Assembly: GCA_035236585.1 (NCBI GenBank)
Contig: CP141135.1
Location: 61,472,190-61,536,189 of the forward strand
From: Warburgia ugandensis
Lineage: Eukaryota; Streptophyta; Magnoliopsida; Canellales; Canellaceae
Direction: 5' to 3'
DNA: 64,000 nt
Under the pieces are notes generated by a model. That model was given only the letters and a program-made list of their open reading frames with translations, made no database searches and was not told where the DNA came from. This document shows, piece after piece, positions 52,001 to 62,777 of the stretch. The position numbers were made by a program, and so were the translations under genes. Within the stretch, counting starts at the first letter, position 1, and each line of letters starts with the position of its first letter.

Positions 52001-55000
52001 TATAGTGCGCAGCCTTACCTTGCATTTTTGCAAGAGGCTGTTTCCACGCCTTGAACCCATGACCTCAAAGTCACACGGCGACAACTTCACTGTTACACCA
52101 AGGCTCCCCTTCAAGTCATAAATAGTATATAGAAGTAAAATATCAAATATATGATAAATTTCAGCCATATTTCATAGTAAATATATGTTTGGCTATAAGT
52201 TCAAACTGCAAATTGCCAATATCCAACTGTTTAAAGTTCTTATGGAATGATAGGAATTAAGAAGTTTGATGTACACTAGAAATCCATGATCCAATTCTAT
52301 GATTTGATTCAACCACCCACCATAGTTATTCAAGTGCAATTCTAGACTCTAGCACTATATGTTTTCAATCTTTAGTTTTGTTTCCCTTTTTAGTAATCAT
52401 ATGTTTTCTATCTTAAGAAGGGGGGAGCCTTCACGCAACGGTAAAAGTTGTCATCATGTAACCTTGAGGTCACGGGTTCAAGGCGTGGAATCAGCCTCTT
52501 GCAAAATGCAAGGTAAGGATGCCTACTATTGGCCCTTGTGGTCCGCCCCTTCCCCAAACTCCACATAGGCAGGAGCTTCGTATGTTTTCTATCTTACATA
52601 GATAAAAACATTTTAACAAATACAATATGGTAAATTATGAGCACTGACTCAACTGAAGTGAATTGAGCAATTTGATCCAACGGGCAAAGTTTGATCTGTA
52701 TTTTGTTTTCTCTCAAATCATTCACTCTAATCCCTCAGAACACCTCGGTTTGGAGGTAAATTTTTCTTTCCTCATTAAAATTTTTAAGTTGCCATTCCGA
52801 AAAAGAAGAAGAAATCAACTAAAGAGAGTCACCATTGTGAAATACAACCTCCACAAAGAATAGTCTACGTATAAAGTTATTTTTTGTTCTAGGAATGGAT
52901 ACAGTAAGAAACACCAACTAAAGCAGGTGAAGGGAAAAAAAAATAGATCACAAAATTTCTTACCAGAAAAGAAATGATGAGGAACAAAATTATCTTTGGA
53001 GTCGTTAGATGGGGATAGATAAAAATTCATTTACATGAAAACACAAATTTAAGTAATAAATTTGATGAAAGGTTATACTAGAAGTGCACTGCATTGATAA
53101 TTTATAAATGGCAGTTGCAATGGCCGGAGAATTTATGGACCTGCATTTTTGTACGATGGCCAGGAATAAGAAGATCCAATGAAGTACTGGTTCTCGATGT
53201 AAATAAAGTGCTGGGCAGATCTTATTGCCTTCACATAAGCCACATGTATGCTCTTGTCTATTTTCAAGTTCTTCGCGCAAACAAGATTCTGCAGAAAACG
53301 GGATCCATATAGAAGGCCATAGTATTATATCTACATAGACTTTCCAGAAGAAACTCAGAAGTTAAGCCTATAAAGTACAGAATGAATGGAGATATGGTGC
53401 CTCAGTGTATTCTTCCAAACCTTTGCCTGAGCTTCTTGAACAGTTTTTGGGAATCCTTTAACTGATCCAGAATCAATTGATCGGAACACCTTACAAAGCA
53501 GGAGAAACTACAGGTTCAAAATTTATAATGGACCTTCATTCAGAAGAAAACAAAGAACAACACACCTAGTGCTACCCAGAGAATTTCTAATTCCTACCTG
53601 AACATGCCAATTTTCTTCAAGATCTTGTTCACTGTTATCATGTGAATCATAATCATCAGAAGAGGGAGTCAGTATCCATGAAATGCGTTCGAGCTTTATT
53701 AAAGCATCATCATGCCAATGTGTAACTTTTCTCCCAAGATCTCGCCACTTTGTAGCTTTTTTCCACCTTTGCTCAAAATTTATCACTATATCATATGCAG
53801 CAGGCCCGTCTATTTTACAGTGTAAATCATGCCATGGCTGCCGTGGACCTTTGCACCGAGACTGTACATATCATTACAGATAAAGAGTAGTCAAGAGTCA
53901 ATTACATAAGGTAATCCAACTACACAGATTTAGTTCCTTTTTTTCTCGTGCCGGGTGTTAAACTTCACCAGTTTGGTTTACAAGCCAAGGGTTGCACATA
54001 TTACCTTAGCCAAGAAGAATATTAGAAAGTAGAGATACTAAAAAGTTAATCACTTCATGATAAAAAGTATAAAAAAAAAAACATGTAACACCATAATAAC
54101 ATGAACATCTCCATATTCACTTGATGAGATACTGAACATAATAGTGAATAGTAATGTACACTGATTCTCAAGGCATTTCACATACATGGCATGTTGGAAA
54201 ACATTTCTCTTCATCTCTCTGTAAAGTTATCTATTTATCTCTGCCTTCCCCATTTTTGAACCCCGCACCAAATTTAGAACAAGATTGTAAAAGTGAATAA
54301 ACAAATGGTCTTGGATCTAAACTAAGGAAAAAGATAAAATAGATATATTCATGCAAAGAATTTGAAACCAAATCCTTTCTCCCCCAACAAAAATATCATC
54401 GATTCTCTCTCTCTCGTTTATTGATGGAGAGCTGAAGAATATAAAAAGCTGTGACTACAGAAATATGATACAGTGAATGAACTACAGTATTTTGCTACAG
54501 TATCAGCAGCATTTTAGCATTTCTATCAGTTTTATTTGTTCATTATGGGTCCAAGTTGGTAATAAAGCTGCAGGTGAGTGTTTCTAGAAGTTAGGCTAAA
54601 ATAAATCTATTTAGATTGTATATGTTATAGTTCAACCAGAGTGAGCTTGGACAACTTGGATCAAGTTAATTGGTACCAGAGTAGCCTCATGGATCAAAAG
54701 GATGCAAGGATCTCACAAAAGCAAGATGGACCCAAGAGATGGCCAATGAGAATAAAGTGCACATGAAGAAAGTTTCAAATGTGATCCAGAGAGAGATCCA
54801 TATAAGGAAGAAATGTTGGATGCTATTGGATGAAAAGGAGAAGGTTTCCTAATAACTTGGGGAATTGTTTCCTGATTGTAAACAAAATCTTAGCTAAAGG
54901 CATGTTTTGGACTGTTTCTAGTTCAGGAGCTAGAAGGAAAAAGGCCATAAAAGAATGGGGGCGACGAATATGATATACGAAGGCTGAACCATACTTAGGA

Positions 55001-57333
55001 GGGAGAAGGAGAAGCTTTAACTGAAGCAAAGGGCATTCCTACAAGGAAGAGGGAGAACCGAAGTAGGAAACCCTGAACCATAAGAGAAAAGACCGAAGAA
55101 GGAAGGAACCCAAGCCTTCTCTCCAAGCCTCTTTCTCTCAATTATCACCATTGTTTTTCCTTTGTTCAACTTTGTTCACAATTTCCTAATCCACCATTCA
55201 CCATAATTTTTTTTTTGGTTCGTTTTTTTTCCCTACATTCATCACCTGTATTTCTTCTGTCTTACCAATTGGGTTCCATTCCTTGTTTTACACCATTTTT
55301 CCCCGACTTCCACTTCGTTACGAGTTTCCTGTTTCCGATAATTCACTGTTGGGTGTCGGTTTCCTGTGTTTTTTATGTTTTTCTCCCGTGCTTCACCATT
55401 CTAGACTCCCTTAAGCTTCGTTCTCACTCTCTATTTTCATCACCATCCCAACTGTTTTCCAGCTGTTCACTGGCATTTTCTCAATTGTTTTCCCCTATTC
55501 TTCACTGTTGTTTACCTTCATTTCTACTGATTTTCCTCAAATCTCTTCTTCTCTAAACTTCTATTGTTTCAGGCAAAAACCAATTTGGGTTTCACCACGA
55601 TTTCTCTCTTCTCCCTTCATTTAAGCATTTTCAAACAGCAACAGAAAGCAACTCCCTACATCATCATCTTCTCCTATCAGCTATAGTTAAAAGAAGGAAG
55701 TTTCAGGAAAATTTTCAATTTTGCTCTTAGTCCATTTTATTTAATTCATTGTGTCCCTAATTTGTCTTTTTGCCTGTTTTGCCCTTTTCTTAACAAGTCC
55801 TTGAACTATGCATATTCAGTCCCTATTTGGTTTTAATTAACCAAATCAATGGTTGAGTTTCAACCAAAAGAATCTTCTTCATTCCTTTTTTATTTCTTTT
55901 CTGATTTAAAATCCACCTTTATATCTTTATCTAAATTCCAATTCCTAGTTGATCCATAAGCTTTAATCTTACATTTGGTGTCCATACAAGTTCAACCATC
56001 CAATTGACAATTTCATCCATCAATCCAGGTCATCCTGTTTTTGGAAAATTTGCATAATTCATCCGTTGAATCAATGATCAAGGACATCAGTGATTGATTG
56101 ATGTGGGCTGGATCTACTTGGATGTAATCAGATATGGAGAATTTCACTGTGTGACACAATGATCGAGCTAAGGAAGTGAAAATTCAATTTTTATTTTCTT
56201 TAATTTGTTGTCCATTAAATTTCAGAATTTTATAACTTTTAGTTAAGTAATAAATCTGAGTTTTTTTTTGGTGCACTGTTATTTAACTGTTTTAATTTTT
56301 GTTAATTTTAGTGATTAAATTTTATTTCAATTCCTCCTTTTCAAATCGAATCCCCATTGAGTCGACCTATACTTGCACAAACTATACTACAATAGCATGT
56401 GCACTTGCAAAAAACAACAACATTTTCCCAAGATTTTTGTTTTGAAAATGTAAAAGGCCTAGTCCAGAGTGTACATAAGGACTGCTAGGTATGTTGTTAC
56501 GATAGAATGTAAACTGGAATGTTGAAATTTATGTGAAATAGATTGAGATTAGGAGTTGTGCTTTCATCTCCATTCTATCTTGCAAGCAATTTGGGTCCTT
56601 TCTTAGGGGCAAATGTAACCCATCAGTTAATTCCTAATAAATTTAGAACCAACGGAAGAACGTAGCACCAACTGCCTCTGACATTCTTTTCTCAAAACAT
56701 CTGCTCCCTTGGTTACTCATGATTGCCAGCACTGAGTTGCTCGTGTGAGTTCACCTTTTCCAAATTACCACTTCATTACAGAAAGAAAAGGTTCAAGGCG
56801 ATTCCAGAATCTTGATTTGCTGAGTGTCATTAAGATAGAGAAATGATTATGAGTGAGGAGAAGAGAAGACTTACTGTCTAAAAAATATGCAACATCATTG
56901 AGGTTTCTACTGTTTAAAGCAATGAAAAGTCTCAGAACATAAATCAACAAAATTAAAAACTAACAAAAATCTTCAGAATTTTATTTATTTTACAAACTAC
57001 TAACACAAATTCTTTGAACCCACAGAAATTATCATGGATTAAGATGAATAAATCTCACAAATGAACCAGGGTCACCCATTAAAACATGACAGAAAAAATT
57101 ACAAAAGGATGGAAAAAGCTGTAAACTTTGAGTCTTACTGCAATTGAAGGATTGTGGAAATCATCCACAAAGATGCTGTCTAGATCACGAAAAAGCCTGT
57201 GCTCAGGTGTGTCATAGCGGCCGTCACACAGGTCAAGACCACCAATAAAAGCGGTGACTTTTCGGTTATTTCCAGGAGCTTGGGTATCTACAAGCACACA
57301 CTTCTGATGGTGGGTAAACAATGTTCCTACAAC
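36788..57333 (-). CDS. PLDDELTA: Phospholipase D, delta class (C2-PLD), 3' eight exons, N-terminus not in window
   Basis: Hydrolyses membrane phospholipids such as phosphatidylcholine or phosphatidylethanolamine to phosphatidic acid. Plant delta isoforms act at the plasma membrane in stress signalling (family knowledge). Eight exons were joined by GT-AG sites: 57333-57139, 53861-53598, 53489-53421, 53288-53141, 49961-49813, 43160-42990, 37851-37648, 37081-36788. They total 1494 bp with no stop before the final TAA, giving 497 residues. Both catalytic HxKxxxxD motifs are intact (H9-K11-D16 and H348-K350-D355 of this part), as is IYIENQYF between them. Delta rather than beta/alpha is favoured by [30 protein letters not shown] and the ending [17 protein letters not shown]. 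Full delta proteins are about 850-870 residues, so about 360 N-terminal residues with the C2 domain are missing. They should lie beyond 64000. The introns are 108 bp to 6.7 kb and TE-rich. Confidence 0.9.
37648..37851 (-). CDS. PLDDELTA: PLD exon with second HKD motif
   Basis: 68 codons in phase 0: [40 protein letters not shown], then [10 protein letters not shown] and [14 protein letters not shown] is the second HxKxxxxD. Acceptor TTTCTCAG, donor GTTTGG. Confidence 0.93.
39000..40720 (+). mobile_element. Ty3/gypsy pol fragment in a PLD intron
   Basis: Plus strand, opposite to PLD. RT/RNase H remnants ([18 protein letters not shown] near 39210, [10 protein letters not shown] near 39325), a chromovirus-like [12 protein letters not shown]-type link, and a zinc-binding integrase N-terminus ([12 protein letters not shown]...[11 protein letters not shown], 39640-39740). 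Then [11 protein letters not shown] and DLSMDFVLI (39820-39890), and the integrase C-terminal [20 protein letters not shown] (40220-40290) with KPRKIGL near 40545. Several stops. LTRs were not resolved; similar AT-rich blocks near 38530 and 40760 may be LTR or tail remnants. Confidence 0.85.
42012..42158 (-). mobile_element. Au-type SINE in PLD intron
   Basis: Minus orientation, well preserved: CCCCGGTGCATGAAGCTCCC, GGAAGGAGCAGACCACAAGG, CTTACATTTTGCAAGAGGC, GAACCCGTGACCTCAAGGTC. The tRNA-like 5' end is truncated after GGTGGCAAC. It lies in the same intron as the gypsy fragment. Confidence 0.9.
42990..43160 (-). CDS. PLDDELTA: PLD exon, [12 protein letters not shown] region
   Basis: 57 codons in phase 0: [35 protein letters not shown], then a Ser-rich linker ending SETSSL at donor GTATGC. 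The acceptor is GTGTCACAG. The variable Ser-rich linker before the second HKD is usual for the family. Confidence 0.92.
45943..46243 (-). mobile_element. RTE-type LINE 3' tail inside the copia integrase
   Basis: Minus-strand frame [36 protein letters not shown] and [14 protein letters not shown] is the conserved C-terminus of plant RTE-clade LINEs. It ends in a short (GAT)n tail at 45960-45945, as RTE copies do. It is 5'-truncated and separates the integrase motif DCSRYTWI from the later GEYLSA-like motif. Confidence 0.85.
46600..47830 (+). mobile_element. Inverted copia block: gag middle to protease/pre-integrase
   Basis: Plus strand, opposite to the surrounding copia: [20 protein letters not shown] (46635-46700), [13 protein letters not shown] (46850-46890), a zinc-knuckle-like [14 protein letters not shown] (47230-47275), then SVSQLTDN-like and [13 protein letters not shown] (47700-47810) corresponding to the region before integrase. 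It contains exactly the part missing between the minus-strand gag N-terminus and the integrase. Confidence 0.75.
49522..49684. repeat. Tandem repeat, unit about 61-62 bp
   Basis: Two nearly identical copies (49562-49622 and 49623-49684) contain TTAGTTTCTCTT and ATGAAGTGTGAACTATGATA, preceded by a shorter third copy at 49522-49560. It lies just 3' (intron side) of the PLD exon at 49813. Confidence 0.85.
49813..49961 (-). CDS. PLDDELTA: PLD exon, PMWPEGVP region
   Basis: 149 bp completing the split Gly codon: [18 protein letters not shown], then [17 protein letters not shown] and [11 protein letters not shown]. Acceptor TTTAAGCAG, donor GTTTTA. Confidence 0.92.
51250..51930. repeat. Old tandem duplication, offset about 386 bp
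   Basis: Two blocks (about 51250-51545 and 51630-51930) share CACTTGTTGGTGTTTCAAAGG, GACCTTTC, TTCCACTT, TATGTACTTCCTT-type text and ACCAAGTCATTAAA, in the same order. By eye they are roughly three quarters identical. The second block ends where a SINE is inserted. Confidence 0.75.
51912..52128 (-). mobile_element. Au-type SINE with target duplication, PLD intron
   Basis: Element at 51929-52111, minus orientation: CCCCGGGGCATTAAGCTCCC, GAAGGGACGGACCATAAGGG, CTTGCATTTTTGCAAGAGGC, GAACCCATGACCTCAAAGTC, CAAGGCTCCCC. The flanks CAAGTCATTAAAAGTAT (51912-51928) and CAAGTCATAAATAGTAT (52112-52128) match at 15 of 17. Confidence 0.92.
52401..52596 (+). mobile_element. Au-type SINE with perfect 15-bp target duplication, PLD intron
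   Basis: Element at 52416-52581: GGGAGCCTTCACGCAACGGT, TTGAGGTCACGGGTTCAAGG, TCTTGCAAAATGCAAGGTAA, CCCTTGTGGTCCGCCCCTTC, CAGGAGCTTCGT. Flanked by identical ATGTTTTCTATCTTA at 52401-52415 and 52582-52596. This makes it the freshest-looking SINE of the six in the window. Confidence 0.95.
53141..53288 (-). CDS. PLDDELTA: PLD exon, IYIENQYF region
   Basis: 148 bp, 49 codons plus one base; acceptor TTTTCTGCAG, donor GCAG/GTCCAT. Reads [20 protein letters not shown], then [20 protein letters not shown] and [17 protein letters not shown] is a hallmark of eukaryotic PLDs. Confidence 0.92.
53421..53489 (-). CDS. PLDDELTA: PLD short exon, [15 protein letters not shown]
   Basis: 23 codons in phase 0: [20 protein letters not shown] then QAK. 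The acceptor is TTTGTAAG and the donor GTTTGG. It is too short to appear as an open frame on its own and is supported by perfect continuation of the PLD alignment on both sides. Confidence 0.9.
53598..53861 (-). CDS. PLDDELTA: PLD exon, [15 protein letters not shown] region
   Basis: 88 codons in phase 0, from acceptor TGTACAG to donor GTAGGA. Reads [20 protein letters not shown], then [32 protein letters not shown] and EENWHVQ. It is a conserved core segment between the two HKD motifs. Confidence 0.92.
54814..56422 (+). mobile_element. Possible gypsy LTR related to the 12215-14145 solo LTR
   Basis: The right end (56350-56422) has GTCGACCTATACTTG, ACTACAATAGC, GTGCACTTGCA and ends ACAACAACA, matching the same ordered block at the 3' end of the other LTR. 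The tract 55100-55560 is similarly pyrimidine-rich and the 55740-55850 text is similar ('...TCCCTAATTTG...GTCCCTATTTGG'). The left end at TGTTGG is a guess: the adjacent pentamers AGAAA and TTTTC do not match. The frame at 55215-55556 is low complexity. Confidence 0.45.
57139..57333 (-). CDS. PLDDELTA: PLD exon with first HKD motif
   Basis: 65 codons in phase 0, from acceptor ...CATCCAG to donor GTAAGA. Begins [16 protein letters not shown], the first catalytic HxKxxxxD, and continues [20 protein letters not shown] and [11 protein letters not shown]. An upstream intron of at least 6.6 kb reaches the window edge without a recognisable preceding exon. Confidence 0.92.
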
Positions 57334-57828
57334 CTGGATGGATACATGCAGAGGAGCATCAGGACAGAAATACTTCTAATACAAAAAAAGTGATCTAATG
57401 AGCATGATTCTGTAAGTAAATTTTAATTTTTATGGACAAACCTCAGTACTGATGGATCTCCTTTTTACTACATGGTAAAGTATCATGGAGGAAAAACAGT
57501 TTATGCTAAAACAGAGTAATAGCCTCATCCTATTGCACTCTAATGTTAGGTATCTTTTATAAAGAAATCAAAAAATAATGCAGACAAACAAGATAGTTCT
57601 GTGGCTCCCTATTGGGTTAAGAAGACTCTATATCCAAGACGAGCATGGAAGAGTGAATATCAAACACAATGTGATTTTTCTTTTATGGTGCAAGTGAAAA
57701 TTACAAAGGGAAACCACTTGCATAGTCTTCAAGATCTGTCCATCCACTAATGTGGAGGGCGCCAACCTCAATAGGAGATGCACCTCTTTTCACCAAGCCA
57801 CTGGGTTACTAGGCTTTTTGGCAACAAT

Positions 57829-58606
57829 AATGTGATTGCATCAATAAAACAGAACATATCAAACACTCACAAAGACAAACAAATGCAAGTAACACATCAT
57901 TTGAACCCTCATCTAGCAGAGCCATTATAAGAGATCACTGCACTTTGTTTTAAAGATAACCTTACATAGACAGTTAAAATGATGTTACTCTAAATCTCAA
58001 TAGCGCTAGAGAAGTATTTATTCAGAGATCCAGTTGAAAGTCTTAAAATCTGCTATAAAGTGCATCCAGTAATGTGTTTATAAAGGTCAAATTTTTTCTG
58101 AATTTTTGGATAAATGGAATCCGAGGATCTGGAACCAATGGATAAATTTCATTTATTTTGGTAAGACACATGAACAGCTATGATAGGTGCCATAACTGCA
58201 TCAGTTAATAATGTGATTGCATCAATAATGTGATTGCATCAATAAAACAGAACATATCAAACACTCACAAAGACAAACAAATGCAAGTAACACATCATTT
58301 GAACCCTCATCTAGCAGAGCCATTATAAGAGATCACTGCACTTTGTTTTAAAGATAACCTTACATAGACAGTTAATATGATGTTACTCTAAATCTCAATA
58401 GCGCTAGAGAAGTATTTATTCAGAGATCTAGTTGAAAGTCTTAAAATCTGCTATAAAGTGCATCCAGTAATGTGTTTATAAAGGTCAAATTTTTTCTGAA
58501 TTTTTGGATAAATGGAATCCGAGGATCTGGAACCAATGGATAAATTTCATTTATTTTGGTAAGACGCATGAACAGCTATGATAGGTGCCATAACTGCATC
58601 AGTTAA
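57829..58606. repeat. Recent tandem duplication, period 398 bp, nearly identical copies
   Basis: Copy 1 runs about 57829-58208 and copy 2 about 58227-58606. Offsets of 398 bp hold at both ends (57831/58229 and 58201/58599). Only three differences were seen in about 380 bp (TTAAAA/TTAATA, GATCCAG/GATCTAG, GACACATG/GACGCATG). A repeated AATGTGATTGCATCAAT motif sits at the junction, consistent with microhomology. Non-coding. Confidence 0.93.
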
Positions 58607-61113
58607 TCAGCTAATGATGAAAATCAAGTTAGATTTGAGGAAAGGAAATATAGAAGGTTGGAATTACACATATATATTGACAGAGGAAATGTAGATCAAA
58701 AACGTAAACAGCTGAAAGAGCAGTACAAACTAGATGACAAGGCTCAGCAATCCAAAGACTAATAATGTGACTCATGATAGAGTAGCCAGTGATAATGCAC
58801 AGATGAGGGTAAACTTTGGAGTATTCCAAACAAAAGATTCGACTATGGACAATAAACAGGACTGCCTCCAAACACGTGCATAGAAAACCACAAGCAGCTC
58901 CATTAGTATTGTTGTGCCCACCAAAATCAACTTGAACAGGTCAAAAATCCAATTGATCATAAACTCAGGAATGCACAGATAAAGGATATTTCTTAATTCA
59001 GTTCATTCAAATACGCCGTCTGGGGTTTGCACAACACCATAACATGATAAATAAATGCTAAAAATATCCTTAATTGCATTGAAAATAAAATGCAAAGATA
59101 CAAAACAAAAGCATGACAAAACTTCAACTGTACTACTTGAACTGTTAGATACTTGGTTCAAACTCCAAATGGGTTCTGAATGAAATGATCCTTTCGTATT
59201 AAATATGTAATACAATGGTATTCGATCCTTCTTGCAATGTGAGTGGTGATGTTTTGCCCTGCAATAATTTTACTTTTTACATAAAAGATATATCTAACAA
59301 ATGTATGTTCTAATTGTTGGATGCATCTATGACTAGGCTAAACTCTGACAAAGAAGTGGCTGCCTGTGTAACAATGAAGTATAGAAGTCCAATGCTTCCC
59401 ACAAGCCAAGAAAACAGGAAAAACTAAATAGTGTTTTCTCATCCCATGAAATAGCATATAATCATATCCAACATGTTAGCAGTATCAATTGCAACAAAAC
59501 AGTCACACTCTCTGTGAAGATTACCTTCACTTCATTAGCATATGATTTTAACATAGAAGTTCAAGTTATTTGGACCAACAACAGATGTTCCTAGTATAGG
59601 TGTTGATGAAAGTCAGAAACACTCTTTATCTAATTTTGCTTCTCTGAAGAGCATTTGGTGCACTTGCATCAAACGAGTCACTTGTAAGAGTTCTTACTCT
59701 TGAGACAACTTAGCAAGTGACTTAGCTGGTATGTGAAGCATAAAGAGTAGGAAAATGGCTCAAAAATAGGCATCGCAATGATGCAACACAACAATCATCT
59801 TAATGTCAGCAAAGGCATTAAATGTTCAAAGAACAGCATTTACTTTCACAGACTCTTTTTTTCTCTGAGAGTCCTCAGCCATTAGCGTACACAATTTAGG
59901 TCTCTAAGTTTACAACTGACTATTTGGAAGTTGGTTACATATTTTGACAAAAAGGGAGTTATAGGAATCAATGCAGAAAGAGGCAGAGCATAAGCCTCTC
60001 AAGGGTCTTTAATAAGTGAAATCCTTTCGCTGAATGTGAGAATTGTGAGGAACTGGCACATTACTACTATGTACATACATTAGAAGTAAATTATGGTATG
60101 TTTCTAGACATGACACAACTATGGTACATAAAGGTGTCAATCGGCAGATCTTTTGGATACTACCAAAAGGAAAAGTTACTAACTGTTTAAAATTACAAAC
60201 AAAGGTTGTATTCATTATACTTACACATTCGATGATTTATCAAAGCCTAATAAATCATTAACTAAAAATCCCAACATATGAAAAAATTATTACAGCAAGC
60301 CCAATAGATATTACAAGTTTGCTATGCTTATGAGATGTTTTCTGACATTTTGGGAATGTGTCAACTCATTTTCAAGACATTTCTCAAAAGTTCGAACACC
60401 ATTTAGTACCACTTCTAATAGTGGTATATACAGAAACTGTATGATGACTGGCTGAATTCATATTTTGAGATGTCTTTCTGAATGAGAATGGCAGGTAATA
60501 AGAGTCTACATTCACTTCTATCCATATCTTGCTAAATACAGAGAAGGGATTTATATAACCCAAACTCTAAGCCATGATCAGCAAGGTTGTTGTGAAGTTA
60601 GATGTGACTCATCAGTCTTTTTCATTTTTTTATTAAAGGAGATGTCACTTCATCTTTTAAGTTATGAACATACCACAGAGCCCATTGTCAATGCCACTAG
60701 TTGTAATTTTCTAAAAGCTATTAATATAGTTAATTTATGTTCTTAGATTTAATCAAGAAAGATGGATTTAGAAGAAGAAATGCAAGAGGATGAAAAGAGA
60801 AATCATGTGGAAACAGAAGCATATGAATTCTCTTGTTTTATTGAGTGCTAAAGTCATTTTACACTAATACCTAATTTCCCTTTAAGTGTGGTTTATGATT
60901 TATCACACTTCTCTTTCTAGAATCTGTGCCTGACATGTATCGACTCTGACACCTATGTCGACACTTGTGAGCACACGCATAAACATACGCAGCATTAATA
61001 AGGAACTTCTGACTCACATTCATATAGATACCAGCAAGCATTCAGAGGAATTTCCTCCTTTGTCCCCCTTTTCGTATGCTCTTTTTCTTCCTCTCCCTAT
61101 TGGTACATAACTG
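58607..61113. other. Presumed PLD upstream intron, no exon recognised
   Basis: I searched the minus strand for the PLD segments that should precede the first HKD exon (GWSVYHKV-, THDEETRKFF-, C2-domain-like text) and found none. The short minus frames at 58629-58960, 59003-59215 and 60009-60215 show no PLD or other motif. Confidence 0.5.
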
Positions 61114-61255
61114 CATCATCATCATCATCATCAAGACCTTATCCCAATTAGGGTCGGCCACATGAATCTTGTTCCTCCATTCCCCTCTATTAAGTACCAT
61201 GGCTTCCTTTAGTCCTGGCATTTTTAAATATTTTCTCACCACATCTATCCACTAC
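61114..61255 (-). mobile_element. RTE-type LINE 3' tail, second copy
   Basis: Minus-strand frame [33 protein letters not shown] followed by a (GAT)n tail at 61133-61115. Nearly the same sequence as the tail at 45943-46243 over the last 130 bp, but more severely 5'-truncated. Confidence 0.88.
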
Positions 61256-61712
61256 GAGGGCCAAATCCTCCTTACAAAACTCAACTTTTCTCTCTACTTT
61301 CTCTTAAAATTCCGCTATAGTATTTTTAACTATACCAATATCTTTTCCCCAAGCAATTTATTTAACCAATATCTTTACTCTAGGTAATTTTCTAAGAGAA
61401 AACCACATCTTCTCCACCAAGTAATGTAATAGATATAGAATATCCTATCTAATCTAACAAATTCCAATAATTCCATCGCCCTCAAAATCAACATTTTTTT
61501 GCAACATTCTTATCATCTATCACTCCCAAACCTTCATTCAGAAAAGTGCTATGATACTAATTGATACATATCTGCATAAAAAATAAAGAGATACACTTTA
61601 AAATAAATTAATTGACAGAGCCACCTCGAGGGGGTTAAACCTCCATTGATGCCACTTTGAGGGGTCAAATAAGACTTTCCTCTCTGCTTTCTTATGAGAT
61701 CCTAACATCATA

Positions 61713-62777
61713 TTTATAATAGGGAAATGATATTCCTGCGCTTTCATTTTCACATATCCCACACCTTTCTTTTATTATTATTGTTTTAAAATATTATTTT
61801 CTCAAATGACAGAAGTATCCTTAGATGCCATTCCAATTTTTAGTATCAGATGTTTTTTCCCTTTCCCTTACAGAATCTAACCCCACTTCCTGCAGTAATG
61901 ATGTGCAGAAGTACATCTTGCAGTAATTAAATCTCCAATCACCTTAACCCACTCCATGAAAAGGTGATGCACATCACCTTGTTGCTCTTGCTTTCACAAC
62001 GTTGAGCTCGTTAAAGCTCCATACTGGTAAATAAGAAGAATCTCAACAGAAAAGGAAGATGGGGAGCTCTAAAAGTGCATATTTCAACATGGAAATTCTA
62101 TTACAAGCCAAAAGTTGGTCAAGTATGATAGAAGACAAAAACCCTCAAAATATGCAAGATCATAACCAAAACCCATCAATGCATGGGAATCAGTGGCTAG
62201 ATTAGAAGATGATTACAGCATCTACAACTTCCTGTCTGCAACTGCATATCGCGATTCATTCTCTTTCTATTCCTTTGCTACACCAAAGCTGAAACGAGTG
62301 CAGAAACCACAATCCTCCTTCCTTGTTTGGCCTGTTCACCAAAACCACTATGGGCCCACATGAGTCATCTGATTCAATTGTTGCAAGTTTTAATCAAGAG
62401 GTAATCTCTACCTTCCATAAACCCAGTCATCCAGAGAATCACCTGCCAGATTAACAGATCAAAGTGATCATTCAATCTAGGTGAACATGTTCCACAAGAT
62501 GATCAATGCAAGAAAGGCGGTCAAAGCGGTGAATGCTCTATAATTCACAGAGACTATGATAAGAATCCATCACTATGATCTAAATGAGAGGGTAGGTTAT
62601 AGATTTATAGTAGTTGCAGTAGAAGTCTTCATTGAATCGGATGATCCACTTCTTTCTCTCTTTCTCCAAAGGTTAGTTTTATCATTAAAAATAAAATATT
62701 AAAGAAATCTAACCAAAAGGAAAAGGGGTAGGGAATGGTGATATAAAGGAGAGGGAATATCATTTCTCTTTATAAAA
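61713..62777. mobile_element. Mutator-type non-autonomous element with TIRs and 9-bp TSD
   Basis: Element at 61722-62768 (1047 bp). Left end GGGAAATGATATTCC; right end read inward GAGAAATGATATTCCC, followed by weaker terminal similarity of some tens of bases. Flanks TTTATAATA (61713-61721) and TTTATAAAA (62769-62777) match at 8 of 9, the duplication size of Mutator-like elements. No transposase. A 48-codon plus-strand frame starting MGSSKSAYFNMEILLQAK at 62060 is the only notable internal frame and could be captured host sequence, but it is unrecognised. Confidence 0.72.

Noticed and set aside
53005-53280. 91-residue minus-strand frame beginning [11 protein letters not shown]
   Set aside because: It overlaps the true PLD exon 53141-53288 in the wrong frame.
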